Positions 24,671 to 33,166 of a DNA stretch of 49,329 nt are shown piece by piece. The stretch lies in the NCBI GenBank assembly GCA_036278875.1, contig DASUKF010000004.1, positions 1-49,329 of the forward strand, read 5' to 3'. The DNA is from JANWLD01 sp036278875. GTDB taxonomy: Bacteria > Patescibacteriota > Saccharimonadia > Saccharimonadales > 2-12-FULL-41-12. The notes under the pieces were generated by a model. It was not told where the DNA came from, searched no databases, and worked only from the letters and a program-made list of their open reading frames with translations. Numbering within the stretch: the stretch's first letter is position 1; each line of letters opens with the position of its first letter. The position numbers and the translations under genes were made by a program.

Positions 24671-25388
24671 TTAGGCGAGGGCCATAGCAGCGTCGGGAAC
24701 AGTATCTACAGCGACGGCATCGGGGGCAGCATCCTGAGACTCAGGGGTAGGGTCGAGCCGAGGCTGCGAATCCAGTAATTCTATTATTCTATCTTCATGG
24801 TCAACAAGATTATGAAGAGCATACCCTCCCATATTCCCAAGAATTCTTCTGCCGTTTCCATTAACTCTGCTTATGTAGGAAGCACGGATTCCATTAGCAA
24901 CCCTGGTAAGAATTGCAGCTCTGCCATCACAATCCGGCCACCTTTGCTGAGCATTATGTATATGCGTCCTTATTGTAGAAACAGACAGATGTGAACGTGC
25001 AGCTATTGCTTTATATGGTACTCCGACTGAAATACCTTCCATTATCTCAAGTTCTCTGGGCCGTAGCTGGCCCAGAGTCTTGCCATCCAATAAGTCGTCT
25101 TCCTGATCAATAGGAAAGAAAGCAACCAGGTCTAATTTTGAGGAAACTCCCAAGTTTCTGTAAATAGTGTGCAGGTGAGTCCTTATAAGTAGATACGCTG
25201 ACCCCGAGTTCGCCTGAAATCTCCTTATAGTGACGGCCTTCTGCGGCAAGGTCGGCTATCTCATACTGCCTATCGGATAACACATCCCCGGCAAATTTAT
25301 CACCTTCTGCTAACGCAGGTTCACCAAAGTAAATTCTTTCAATATTTTCAGGACTAAAAGCAGGTGCCCCGACATTCAACTGTTTCAT
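24671..25388 (-). pseudogene. Tandem LuxR-type HTH regulator, interrupted by a frameshift
   Basis: Two reading frames together encode one regulator. The first (from ATG 25388) contains LSDRQYEIADLAAEGRHYKE and LGVSVST, the first half of a LuxR/GerE HTH, then runs out of frame. The other frame continues with IRTHLHTIYRNLGVSSKLDLV, the second half of the same HTH, and then a second LuxR HTH (LRPRELEIMEGISVGVPYKA, LSVSTIRTHIHNAQQRW). Deleting one T at about 25187-25188 restores a 238-aa protein with two HTH domains. It could be a real mutation, an assembly error or programmed frameshifting. It lies between groEL and the kinase gene. Confidence 0.8.
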
Positions 25389-25450
25389 TAGGGATTAAAA
25401 TAACATATTTAAACGATTTATACAAACTGAGGCGAATCAGGTATTAGATT

Positions 25451-27094
25451 CTACATCATGCCCATGCCGCCCATGTCGGGTGCGGCTGGAGCAGATGAGG
25501 CTTTTTCCGGAACTTCGGCGACCAGTGCGCCCATGGTCATGGATGTACCGGCTATGGATACGGAATTCTGTACGGCTTCTTTTGTAACACGGGTCGGGTC
25601 CACTATACCGACGGATTTCAAATCAACCAGTTTAGTCGGGTTGTTGACGTCTACGCCCTGCCCCGGCTTGGCCGCTTTGACTTTAGGCAGCCATTCATCG
25701 GCATTATGGCCGGAGTTGGTCACAAGTATCCTGAACGGCTGCTGTAGAGCGGCCTTGAGCAGATTTGCTCCAGCCGACTCCGAATCTGTGCCGGTTACTT
25801 TTATACCGTCCGCTACGTTAACCAGTGTTACGCCGCCACCGGGCACTATGCCTTCGTCCAGCGCCGCTTTGACTGCCGCAACGGCATCGTCCACACGGTA
25901 TTTCTTCTCTTCTATCTCGGTTTCGGTCGCGCCGCCGACTTTGATGACGGCTACCTTGCCCTGAAGAGCGGCCCGTCTTTTTTCAAGGTTTTCTTTGTCG
26001 TATTCGCTGGTTGCACTGGCAACTTGGGCATTTATCTGGTCGATTCGCGCCTTAAGTTCGGCCGAGGAACCACCGCCTTCGATAATAGTGGTGTTGTCCT
26101 GGTCGACTATGACCTTGCGGGCTGTACCGATTACGTCCAAATCAACATTCTCAAACGTCATGCCGCGGTCTTCGGTTATAACGTCGCCGCCGGTAAGGAT
26201 AGCAATGTCATTTAAGATATCTTTCCTGCGGTCGCCGAAGGCCGGAGCCTTGACGCAGACGGCATTCAAAACGCCTTTCAGCTTGTTCAGGACCAATGTG
26301 CCTAGTATCTCGCCCTCGACGTCTTCGGCGATGATTATTATGTCCTTCTTGCCGGCCTGGGCCAGTTTTTCCAGAATCGGCAGGAATTCCTGCGCGCTGG
26401 AAATTTTCTTGTCGGTTATAAGGACGGCGGGTTTTTCAACCACCGCTTCCATGCGGGCCGTGTCGGTGACCATGTAAGGGCTGACGAAGCCCTTGTCAAA
26501 GGTAAAGCCTTCTACGACTTCGCTTTCCAGCTCCAGGCTCTGGCCTTCCTCGACGGTTACGACACCGTCCTTGCCGACTTTGTCTATAACCTCTGCTATA
26601 AGCGCGCCGATTTCCGAATCGCCGGCCGAGATAGTAGCAACTTCGGCCACCCGCTTCTTGTTGGCCTTGATGTCCTCACTTACGGTTGAAAGCTGCTTAA
26701 GCACTTCTTCGGCAGCCTTTTCCAGCCCGCGGCGCAGCTGCATAGGGTCATGTCCGGCCGCGATAAGCTTGTTGGCTTCATTCAGAATATGGTATGTAAG
26801 TACTGTCACGGTAGTGGTGCCGTCGCCGGCTACGTCGTTCATCTTGTTGGCAGCCTGTTTGATAAGTTCGGCGCCTACTTTATACCCCAGTGTTTCGTCA
26901 TCTACATCTTCCAACTCTACGCCTTTGGCTACGGTCACTCCGTCATGGGTAACTGTCGGGCTGCCGTAACTTTTGCTGATGACCACATTCCTGCCTTTCG
27001 GGCCCATGGTGGTCTTTACCGCGTTGTACAAAATTTCCGCGCCGCCCAGGACTCTCCTGCGCGCATCATCGTCATAAAAAACTTTTTTAGCCAT
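25451..27094 (-). CDS. groEL: Chaperonin GroEL
   Basis: 60-kDa subunit of the protein-folding double ring. 547 aa with the family landmarks GPKGRNVVI, VAGDGTTTVTVL, the signature AAVKAALDEGIVPGGGVTL and a short GGMGMM tail typical of GroEL. The ATG at 27094 follows GGAGGAG. It is the second gene of the groES-groEL operon, 12 nt after groES, under CIRCE control. Confidence 0.98.
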   Translation of the reverse strand: MAKKVFYDDDARRRVLGGAEILYNAVKTTMGPKGRNVVISKSYGSPTVTHDGVTVAKGVELEDVDDETLGYKVGAELIKQAANKMNDVAGDGTTTVTVLTYHILNEANKLIAAGHDPMQLRRGLEKAAEEVLKQLSTVSEDIKANKKRVAEVATISAGDSEIGALIAEVIDKVGKDGVVTVEEGQSLELESEVVEGFTFDKGFVSPYMVTDTARMEAVVEKPAVLITDKKISSAQEFLPILEKLAQAGKKDIIIIAEDVEGEILGTLVLNKLKGVLNAVCVKAPAFGDRRKDILNDIAILTGGDVITEDRGMTFENVDLDVIGTARKVIVDQDNTTIIEGGGSSAELKARIDQINAQVASATSEYDKENLEKRRAALQGKVAVIKVGGATETEIEEKKYRVDDAVAAVKAALDEGIVPGGGVTLVNVADGIKVTGTDSESAGANLLKAALQQPFRILVTNSGHNADEWLPKVKAAKPGQGVDVNNPTKLVDLKSVGIVDPTRVTKEAVQNSVSIAGTSMTMGALVAEVPEKASSAPAAPDMGGMGMM

Positions 27095-27106
27095 CAATCT
27101 CCTCCG

Positions 27107-27373
27107 TTATTTAACCGTTGCTAAGATATCTTCTTCTTTGACCAGGATATATTCCCTGCCGTCGACCTTTACGTCATTGGTACTGTACCCTTTGTAAAGA
27201 ATCCTTTCGCCGGTCTTTATCTCCTTGACCGCTTTGCCGGTAGCTACTACCTTGGCTATCTTCGGCTTTTCGGCCGCGCTGTCAGGCAGATAAAGCCCGC
27301 TGGCCGTCTTAGTCTGGGCGGCTTCGGCTTCGGCGACCACGTAATCGCCCAAGGGGTTTATAGGGACACTCAT
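27107..27373 (-). CDS. groES: Co-chaperonin GroES
   Basis: 88-aa lid of the GroEL cage. The N-terminal PLGDYVVAEAEAAQTKTASG covers the mobile loop (TKTASGLYLPDSA), with GERILYKGYSTNDVKVDGREYILVKEEDILA at the C-terminus. A perfect AGGAGG lies 8 nt before the ATG at 27373. The N-terminal segment SVPINPLGDY resembles the I-x-P-L-x-D start of GroES. First gene of the operon. Confidence 0.97.
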   Translation of the reverse strand: MSVPINPLGDYVVAEAEAAQTKTASGLYLPDSAAEKPKIAKVVATGKAVKEIKTGERILYKGYSTNDVKVDGREYILVKEEDILATVK

Positions 27374-27433
27374 TCATCAACCTCCTGCTAATTATTATTT
27401 AACAGATGTTACCTCGCAAATAACACCTGCAAT

Positions 27434-27460
27434 CTAGCACTCACTATATCTGAGTGCTAA
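27434..27460. promoter_or_regulatory. CIRCE element (HrcA operator)
   Basis: CTAGCACTC, 9-nt spacer, GAGTGCTAA: identical to the CIRCE consensus TTAGCACTC-N9-GAGTGCTAA except for the first base. It encloses the -10 box of groES, so HrcA bound here would block transcription until heat shock. hrcA itself is not in the window. Confidence 0.95.
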
Positions 27461-27472
27461 AATCTTTGTCAA
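27443..27472 (-). promoter_or_regulatory. groES-groEL promoter
   Basis: Minus-strand TTGACA (27472-27467), 18-nt spacer and TATAGT (27448-27443), the -10 lying inside the CIRCE spacer. The promoter overlaps the 3' end of the upstream gene. Confidence 0.8.
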
Positions 27473-28574
27473 GCGCTCTTTCGTCGCCTTGAGTTAAACG
27501 GCTCAAGCTCTTCCTGGTCTTAGCCAGACCGGTATTATCGAATACATAGTGCCTGGCGATGTCTTCTATCGCTGCCAGCCTGTCAAACGCTTCTTCGCTG
27601 CTGTCTCTTTCCAGCATGGTTTCCATATACGGATCGAAGATATATTTCTTGAAATATTCCCACTGCAAGTGGGACGAGAATCCGCTTAGTAACCCCACGC
27701 CCATCTCCTGTTCGTTGCATCCGATGGAACGTATTATTACTTTGAGGTCATGCGCCATCTGTTTGGTCTTCAGTTCCTCATCGGCTCCGCCGCCCGTAAA
27801 TGTAGCTGACTCCCAATCAACGAAATACACCTGGCCTTTCGGTTCTATGGCGATATTTTTAAACTGCGGGTCGCCGTGTATGATACCGTCGGCATGTAGG
27901 TCGGCCATAGCCCGCCCTACCTCGGGCAGTACCGCACGCTGGCCTTCGTATTGCGGATCGTTTTCATCAACCAGCACTTGCCGCCAGTCCGAGTTTTCCA
28001 GGGTTTCCACATCGGCCTTAAGCTCAGAGATAGAGAAAGTCTTGTCTCCTTCAATCAAAAAGCCCACCGGACTGAAATGCTGCCGGCCAGCCTGCCCTAT
28101 CATCTGGTTGTTCAGCCAGTCGATATAAGCCTTATTAGGATTTTTTGGGCTGTCGTTGGCACCTTTTTCCGAGCATGGCTTGACGGCTACCGGCAGCGCG
28201 TTGCCCGTTTCAGGATCTTCAAGAGCCACGAAGAAGACGCCGTGCGCCGAGGTTTCGGCCTTAGCGGTTCGGATTACCGAAACATCGTAGGGTCCGCCGT
28301 CTTTCAGCCACCCGTAATCTTCTGACAGATACAGGTTGTCACCCTGGTGCAGTATAGTTTCTTCCACACGTGCCTGGACCCTGACGTTCTCCGGTTTTTC
28401 CGAGTTAGGAGAAACAAAGAATACCCTATCAGGTATTATGTGGAAATCCCGCTCGCTGGCTTTTTCCAGTGCCTCCCTGAAATCATGCAGCGCATCGCGC
28501 TGATCCATAGCAAGTTCTGCCGAAGGGATAGTTTCCCAGCTCTGTTCTGGTTCTGTCATCAGTCCACCGATCAT
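27444..28574 (-). CDS. Protein-kinase-like (aminoglycoside-phosphotransferase/RIO-type) protein
   Basis: 376 aa. The C-terminal two thirds carry a kinase-like fold: VAVKPCSEK (possible ATP Lys), catalytic loop IIHGDPQFKNIAI (HGDxxxxN) and metal motif VDWESA. This is closer to APH, RIO or Bud32-type kinases than to Hanks kinases. The N-terminal 100 residues are unassigned. It overlaps the groES promoter and CIRCE with its last codons. It follows the gene at 28577 with no gap and probably forms a two-gene unit. Substrate unknown. Confidence 0.72.
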   Translation of the reverse strand: MIGGLMTEPEQSWETIPSAELAMDQRDALHDFREALEKASERDFHIIPDRVFFVSPNSEKPENVRVQARVEETILHQGDNLYLSEDYGWLKDGGPYDVSVIRTAKAETSAHGVFFVALEDPETGNALPVAVKPCSEKGANDSPKNPNKAYIDWLNNQMIGQAGRQHFSPVGFLIEGDKTFSISELKADVETLENSDWRQVLVDENDPQYEGQRAVLPEVGRAMADLHADGIIHGDPQFKNIAIEPKGQVYFVDWESATFTGGGADEELKTKQMAHDLKVIIRSIGCNEQEMGVGLLSGFSSHLQWEYFKKYIFDPYMETMLERDSSEEAFDRLAAIEDIARHYVFDNTGLAKTRKSLSRLTQGDERALDKDFSTQI

Positions 28575-28576
28575 TC

Positions 28577-29305
28577 CTATTCTCTTTCGAAGCCGGCCAT
28601 AGCGACCTGGTAAAGTTCGGATATTTGATCATGATCGGATGAAGGATACAAATCCTTTAATTCGGCTTCCAGTATTTTTCCGAATTTCTCTACCGGTTCT
28701 TCGTCGCCTATATCTTCCCAAAATCTGAATAGCGGAATCGGGAACAGCCTGCTTCTGTCATGGGAGAAATCCTGCATTCCGGTATGTTCGAGCAAGCTGT
28801 CAGGCGGCAGTTTTCCCGTGGCATCGGCTATGCCCCGCCAAAGGGTGCCCAAATCGCGGAAAAGCTCGCTGTCGCTGACATAGGTTTCCGTGGATTGTCT
28901 GCCAGGAAAGAGCCTTTCGTTGCTCATTCGCTTGGCGTTGGACGGAACCATGTATAAGGTGAACCTTTCACCGGGCCGGGCTTGGTCGCCTCCCTCAGTT
29001 TCTCTATCCTTATCCTCAGGTGGAGCTGCAGTGTCTACAACTTTAAGTTTTTCCAGATGCGGCAAGCCGGCGGCTTCTATCTTTTCAGCCAGGTCGTCGG
29101 ATGTTTCGTCTTCGTGTACTATCAGCAGCCTTATACCGCCGTCTTCTATCTCGCCGTCCACCACATCGCGCGCTACCGCCCGGTTCATTACCAGGTTAAA
29201 ACGGGGATGGGTATCGGAAACTTCCTGCTCAATACCCAAGGCCGCCTTTACTGCTTCAAGGTCATTTGTATTTTTAAGCGGTCCATGCGGCAGCTGTTCT
29301 TTCAC
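28577..29305 (-). CDS. Protein of unknown function, paired with a kinase-like gene
   Basis: 242 aa, soluble, not recognised. It has an alternating alpha/beta look in the first 100 residues (IRLLIVHEDETSDDLAEKIE) and a Trp/Phe-rich C-terminal half (LFRDLGTLWRGIADATGKLP, IPLFRFWEDIGDEEP). It starts at a GTG at 29305, 6 nt after TATAAT, so its mRNA is probably leaderless. The kinase-like gene begins 2 nt after its stop codon, which suggests linked function. Confidence 0.7.
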   Translation of the reverse strand: MKEQLPHGPLKNTNDLEAVKAALGIEQEVSDTHPRFNLVMNRAVARDVVDGEIEDGGIRLLIVHEDETSDDLAEKIEAAGLPHLEKLKVVDTAAPPEDKDRETEGGDQARPGERFTLYMVPSNAKRMSNERLFPGRQSTETYVSDSELFRDLGTLWRGIADATGKLPPDSLLEHTGMQDFSHDRSRLFPIPLFRFWEDIGDEEPVEKFGKILEAELKDLYPSSDHDQISELYQVAMAGFERE

Positions 29306-29311
29306 TTCTTT

Positions 29312-29317
29312 ATTATA
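29312..29317 (-). promoter_or_regulatory. -10 hexamer of a leaderless promoter
   Basis: Minus-strand TATAAT lies 6 nt before the GTG start at 29305; the mRNA would begin at the start codon. Confidence 0.6.
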
Positions 29318-29328
29318 CTATAAAAATG

Positions 29329-30609
29329 CTAAATATGCAATAGTTTTCTTGCCGTTTCCTGGTCGCTCCACGGTATCAGCTTGCCGCCCATGTTCCGGCT
29401 GTTTTCATGCCCCAGGCCGGCTATTAAGACAGCATCGCCCTTTTTTGAGTCCTTAAAGGCCTGGGCTATGGCTTCTGCCCTGTCAGGAATGATCCTGGTC
29501 TTTTTAGCGGCTCCGGCGTCTTTTATGCCCGAAAAGACTTCACTGCGTATCTTTTCGGCGTCCTCCGTGTAGGTTTCATCATCGGTCAGGTAGACGGCAT
29601 CGGCCAATTTGCCCGCTACCCTGCCCATATCGGGCCTTTTGCCTTTGTCGCGGTCGCCGGTGGCGCCGAAAACAAGGCGTACGCTGCCCCCGGCCGTTTT
29701 GTTAAGGGCGGTAAGGGCTTTCTCGAGCGCGTCAGGTGTTATAGCGAAGTCCACCAACACTCTATAGTTCTGGCCTTCGTCTATCTCCTCCATCCGGCCG
29801 GACAATCCTTTGAGTCCGGATATTCCTAGCTCTATCTTCTTTGGCGTAAGGCCCAGAATAACTCCTGCGGCGGCGGCGGCGGCTGCATTATAGACATTGA
29901 ATTCTCCGGGAAGACCGGTTTTAACCGCCAATTTGCCCCCGTCAGTTTCAAAAGTCGCACGGGAACCGCTTGCGCTGAGTTTAATCCCGCCTATCTTCAG
30001 ACGGGCCGTTTTTCCTTTGCCGTATTCAAACACCTCGCATTTGGCGGCGCCCTTGAAATAATCGAACCATTTATCATCTCCGTTTAAAACCGCATATTTT
30101 GCGCCGAAATTCCGTAGCAGCAGCGATTTGGCATGGGCGTAATTCTCCATGGTTCTGTGATAGTCCAGGTGATCCTGTGTCAGGTTGGTTATAACCGCCA
30201 CTTCTGCTTTTACTCCCATCATCCTGTCCTGGTCCAGCGCATGGCTGGTAACTTCCAGCACCACGAAGTCGACGCCGGCCTTTTTGGCCCTGTGCATGAA
30301 AGACTGGACTATGGATTGCTTGTCGATGGTAAAGTGCGTGGTGTTGGGGGTTATTTTGCCGTCCACTTCGTAGAATACCGTGCTAAGCGCCGCTGTTTTG
30401 TACCCGGCGGCCTTTAGGATTTCGTTGATATAACTGATGGTCGTTGTCTTGCCGTTGGTACCGGTTACTGCGATTACCCTGAGCCCTCTGGCCGGGAAAC
30501 CGAAGCGCGCCTGCCAGAACAGCCCGCGGCCAAGCCGGTAGGATTTTTCAACAAGCCTCAAAAGCGCCACCGGCAATAGTCTTCGCAGAAGTTTTTTCAG
30601 AAGCCTCAT
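29329..30609 (-). CDS. murE: UDP-N-acetylmuramyl-tripeptide synthetase (MurE-like Mur ligase)
   Basis: Adds the third residue to the peptidoglycan stem. The ATP loop AVTGTNGKTTTISYI is at about residue 47, followed by VLEVTSHALDQDR, ITNLTQDHLDYH with the carbamylated-Lys region, FGATGDRDKGKRP and LIAGLGHE. 426 aa; the usual first domain is shortened. Where meso-DAP enzymes have DNPR, this has DDETYTED, so the third amino acid is not necessarily meso-diaminopimelate. TAGTAT lies 7 nt before the ATG at 30609, suggesting a leaderless mRNA. Confidence 0.88.
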   Translation of the reverse strand: MRLLKKLLRRLLPVALLRLVEKSYRLGRGLFWQARFGFPARGLRVIAVTGTNGKTTTISYINEILKAAGYKTAALSTVFYEVDGKITPNTTHFTIDKQSIVQSFMHRAKKAGVDFVVLEVTSHALDQDRMMGVKAEVAVITNLTQDHLDYHRTMENYAHAKSLLLRNFGAKYAVLNGDDKWFDYFKGAAKCEVFEYGKGKTARLKIGGIKLSASGSRATFETDGGKLAVKTGLPGEFNVYNAAAAAAAGVILGLTPKKIELGISGLKGLSGRMEEIDEGQNYRVLVDFAITPDALEKALTALNKTAGGSVRLVFGATGDRDKGKRPDMGRVAGKLADAVYLTDDETYTEDAEKIRSEVFSGIKDAGAAKKTRIIPDRAEAIAQAFKDSKKGDAVLIAGLGHENSRNMGGKLIPWSDQETARKLLHI

Positions 30610-30660
30610 CTATCTAATACTAAAGCCAAGTGCGCGGCTTTGCCAGTTCCTAAAGGACGG

Positions 30661-33030
30661 CTAGCCTCTCATCCTGCGCTGCCAGCCGGCGCCCCACCTG
30701 TCCCTTACGCGTGACAGGTAATCGATTATGCCTCTGCTGGCTATCAGATCAGGGTCGATGTTATAGACTTGTGTCCGGTTCTGTCTTTCGGTCCGTGGCG
30801 GCTGGCTGTTCCCGCCGTTTCCGGATTGTCTTAAACCGAAATTATCCCAGCTGTCTATGTCCAAAATCAATTTGCCCAGTTCACCGCGTCGGAATATATA
30901 TTCGTAATATTCCCTTTCGCGCTGCTCCTGGCTGGGTTTCGCTCCCGGCCTTTCGCCCCTGGCCAGCCTGTCCCGGTCATCCTGCTGCTTCTGCTCATTC
31001 TTTATATCCAAAAACTCGGGTATCGTATGCACGCCACCGCCCGTGGCGCCTGTAAGCAAGGGCCTGGTAGGCTTGGTCTCGGCATCGAAGCTTATCCTAT
31101 GATTCTGCCGATATCTATGAGCTTCATTGCGATATGTATCAGTCTGATGTTCGTTCAGCCTCCACCGGTCCGGATTCGCACCCTCAAGAAATGCGTTCAC
31201 CAGCCGCAGGTCGAGGTCCCTGCCGCCTATGTTCAATCCGGCGGCCTGTTCGTCCCACAGACCCGCGTCGCCGCCGAGCATTTCCCTTATTGCCCGCATT
31301 TCCTTGAATTCCCTGTCGGACGGGACATAGGTCTCATCCTGGAACCTGCCCGCAAAGGCAGCAATTCTGTCTGGTACGTCCTGCGGTGATATCTCACCTA
31401 TATGCGAGTGTTCCCAAGCGAACATCTCATCGAAAGCCCGCCTGTAAAAGTCTTCTTCGACTTCGGTATTCATCTTTGCGCCTGCGGCTCCTAATTCCAT
31501 ATGGGCTATAACTTCTTTTATACGGGCGAACGGGTCGCTGGCAAGCTCGCTGTCGACTTCGGCTCCATTAGGACTACTTACGTCTCTGCCGGCATTTATC
31601 ATGACGCTTTGCAGCGTACGGCCGTGGCTATCGCCCCAGTTTTTGCCGATTTGCAGCGATTTTAGCTCTTCGGGGGGAATAAGCCTTTTCTTCGTCGTTC
31701 CCGGAACAGGCGCTAACCTTGCAGACCGCATATTGCGCACCTTGAGCATGGGCAGGGTCTTGTTTCCGCTTCTTTCGCTCCAGACTATTTCATATATCCT
31801 GCCGCCTCTTATGAACCGTACCTGGTCGTTGCCGTTCTCATCGCGCAGATGCATAAGGATTTCCCTGTCAGGCTTGTTCGCGTTCGTGTAGTCGTTGACG
31901 TTCCATATCATCTTGTCACCGTCTTGGCCGTATCTGACAACAGTCTGGTATTCTCCGTTTACGGTCTTGCCATGAGCGAAAGAAGGATGTTCGAAGCCAA
32001 GCCGGGGCTGGCGGAATTCATGCGGTATCTGCTGCTCGCGCCGGTTCGGGCCTTGGCCCTGGCCTTGATTCGGGGCATTGCCGGGATTATCCGGATTGTT
32101 AGGATTATTCGGGCTGTTCGGTTCCTGCGGCGGTTCGGGCTCCACGACATCCGCGCTATCTCGCCTTTTATTCGATGGCGGCCGTTCGGCTATTACGAAG
32201 TCCTTGCCTGCTAGCTGGGTATCTCTTTCTACTATGCCGCGTTGTTTTTCAGGTATCGGACCGTCTATTCCCGGTCTTTTCAGACGGTTTTCATTGTCAC
32301 TCTTATGTATTTTGGAGCTGTGGTAAGCTCGGGATTCGGCAACCAGAAGCCCGCTTTCTCTTTTTCTGACCGTATAGTTGTTGGCTACGCTTTCGGGGAT
32401 TACGAACTCGGGATCGTCAGGGTCTATCCTCTTGCCCAATTCATTTTCATCGCCGTCGTTATTATTTCCGTTGTCTTCGCCATTGCCAGCGTCTCCGTTC
32501 TCATGGCCGTTGCCATTTTCGCTGTTCTCGGGATTGTTGCCATTGCCGTTGCTATCCCCGTTCCCATTGCCGCCGGCTACCGGCGCTGGCGAATATTCCG
32601 GCATGCCCGGCAGCGGCTGGCTCAAAGCGTCAAAATCTATTCCAGACGCAGCAAGCTGCTGTCTCCTGGGTTCGGAAATCCGTCCGTCCGCAAAATCAAA
32701 ACTGCTTAAGGGCGTAAAGTGCGTTCTGTACTGATTATCCAGATGCTCGACATACGATTCACCAAAAGAGGTTGCGACGTATCCCCGACTTTCGGTCTTT
32801 TCAACTCCGGATAAGTTCGCCCTGCCCGGTATGTCCTTAACAACAGCCTCGCCTCTGAGCGCTTCCAGAACCTCAGGTGAAAACCGGGGGTCATAGATTA
32901 GCGCCTCTTCCGGTATTTGGGGCGCAGCCGGTTCTTCGGTCTCAGACTCCACCATAACGGGTTCATCGTATTCGATGACTTCCGTCTGGTCGCCGGGGCC
33001 TTGTTCGGGTGTAGGTTCTCGTTCGCTCAT
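30661..33030 (-). CDS. Large low-complexity protein of unknown function
   Basis: 789 aa with no membrane segment. Acidic N-terminus; two low-complexity tracts, one of Asn/Gly/Glu at about residues 155-200 and one of Pro/Asn at about 300-335, separate ordered blocks. The C-terminal 450 residues look folded and charged, with many Arg and Glu (for example DREFKEMRAIREMLGGDAG and REYYEYIFRRGELGKLILDI). No catalytic motif is recognised. Proteins with this layout occur in Saccharibacteria as far as I recall. Little can be said about function. Confidence 0.75.
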   Translation of the reverse strand: MSEREPTPEQGPGDQTEVIEYDEPVMVESETEEPAAPQIPEEALIYDPRFSPEVLEALRGEAVVKDIPGRANLSGVEKTESRGYVATSFGESYVEHLDNQYRTHFTPLSSFDFADGRISEPRRQQLAASGIDFDALSQPLPGMPEYSPAPVAGGNGNGDSNGNGNNPENSENGNGHENGDAGNGEDNGNNNDGDENELGKRIDPDDPEFVIPESVANNYTVRKRESGLLVAESRAYHSSKIHKSDNENRLKRPGIDGPIPEKQRGIVERDTQLAGKDFVIAERPPSNKRRDSADVVEPEPPQEPNSPNNPNNPDNPGNAPNQGQGQGPNRREQQIPHEFRQPRLGFEHPSFAHGKTVNGEYQTVVRYGQDGDKMIWNVNDYTNANKPDREILMHLRDENGNDQVRFIRGGRIYEIVWSERSGNKTLPMLKVRNMRSARLAPVPGTTKKRLIPPEELKSLQIGKNWGDSHGRTLQSVMINAGRDVSSPNGAEVDSELASDPFARIKEVIAHMELGAAGAKMNTEVEEDFYRRAFDEMFAWEHSHIGEISPQDVPDRIAAFAGRFQDETYVPSDREFKEMRAIREMLGGDAGLWDEQAAGLNIGGRDLDLRLVNAFLEGANPDRWRLNEHQTDTYRNEAHRYRQNHRISFDAETKPTRPLLTGATGGGVHTIPEFLDIKNEQKQQDDRDRLARGERPGAKPSQEQREREYYEYIFRRGELGKLILDIDSWDNFGLRQSGNGGNSQPPRTERQNRTQVYNIDPDLIASRGIIDYLSRVRDRWGAGWQRRMRG

Positions 33031-33154
33031 ATGGGGTGTGGATTTATTTTTTGTTTTTGTTAAATCATATTTACTTTAGCAAATTTCTTATGTTTTGTCA
33101 ATGATAAGTTAATCTTTTTGTAGAAATAGCAAACTAAGTACGTCGCATTGATGC

Positions 33155-33160
33155 TATGCT
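33155..33160 (+). promoter_or_regulatory. -10 hexamer of a leaderless promoter (tsaD)
   Basis: TATGCT ends 6 nt before the ATG at 33167. No Shine-Dalgarno precedes tsaD. The 136-nt gap between the 789-aa gene and tsaD is A/T-rich and holds nothing else recognisable. Confidence 0.5.
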
Positions 33161-33166
33161 ACTTCT

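Noticed and set aside
25130..25249. Independent gene start for the downstream HTH frame at 25249
   Set aside because: The codons between 25249 and about 25190 are an out-of-frame reading of the first HTH; only the part after the frameshift is meaningful.
25458..26969. Several long plus-strand frames opposite groEL
   Set aside because: Ser/Thr/Ala-rich composition and perfect overlap with groEL show they are antisense shadows.
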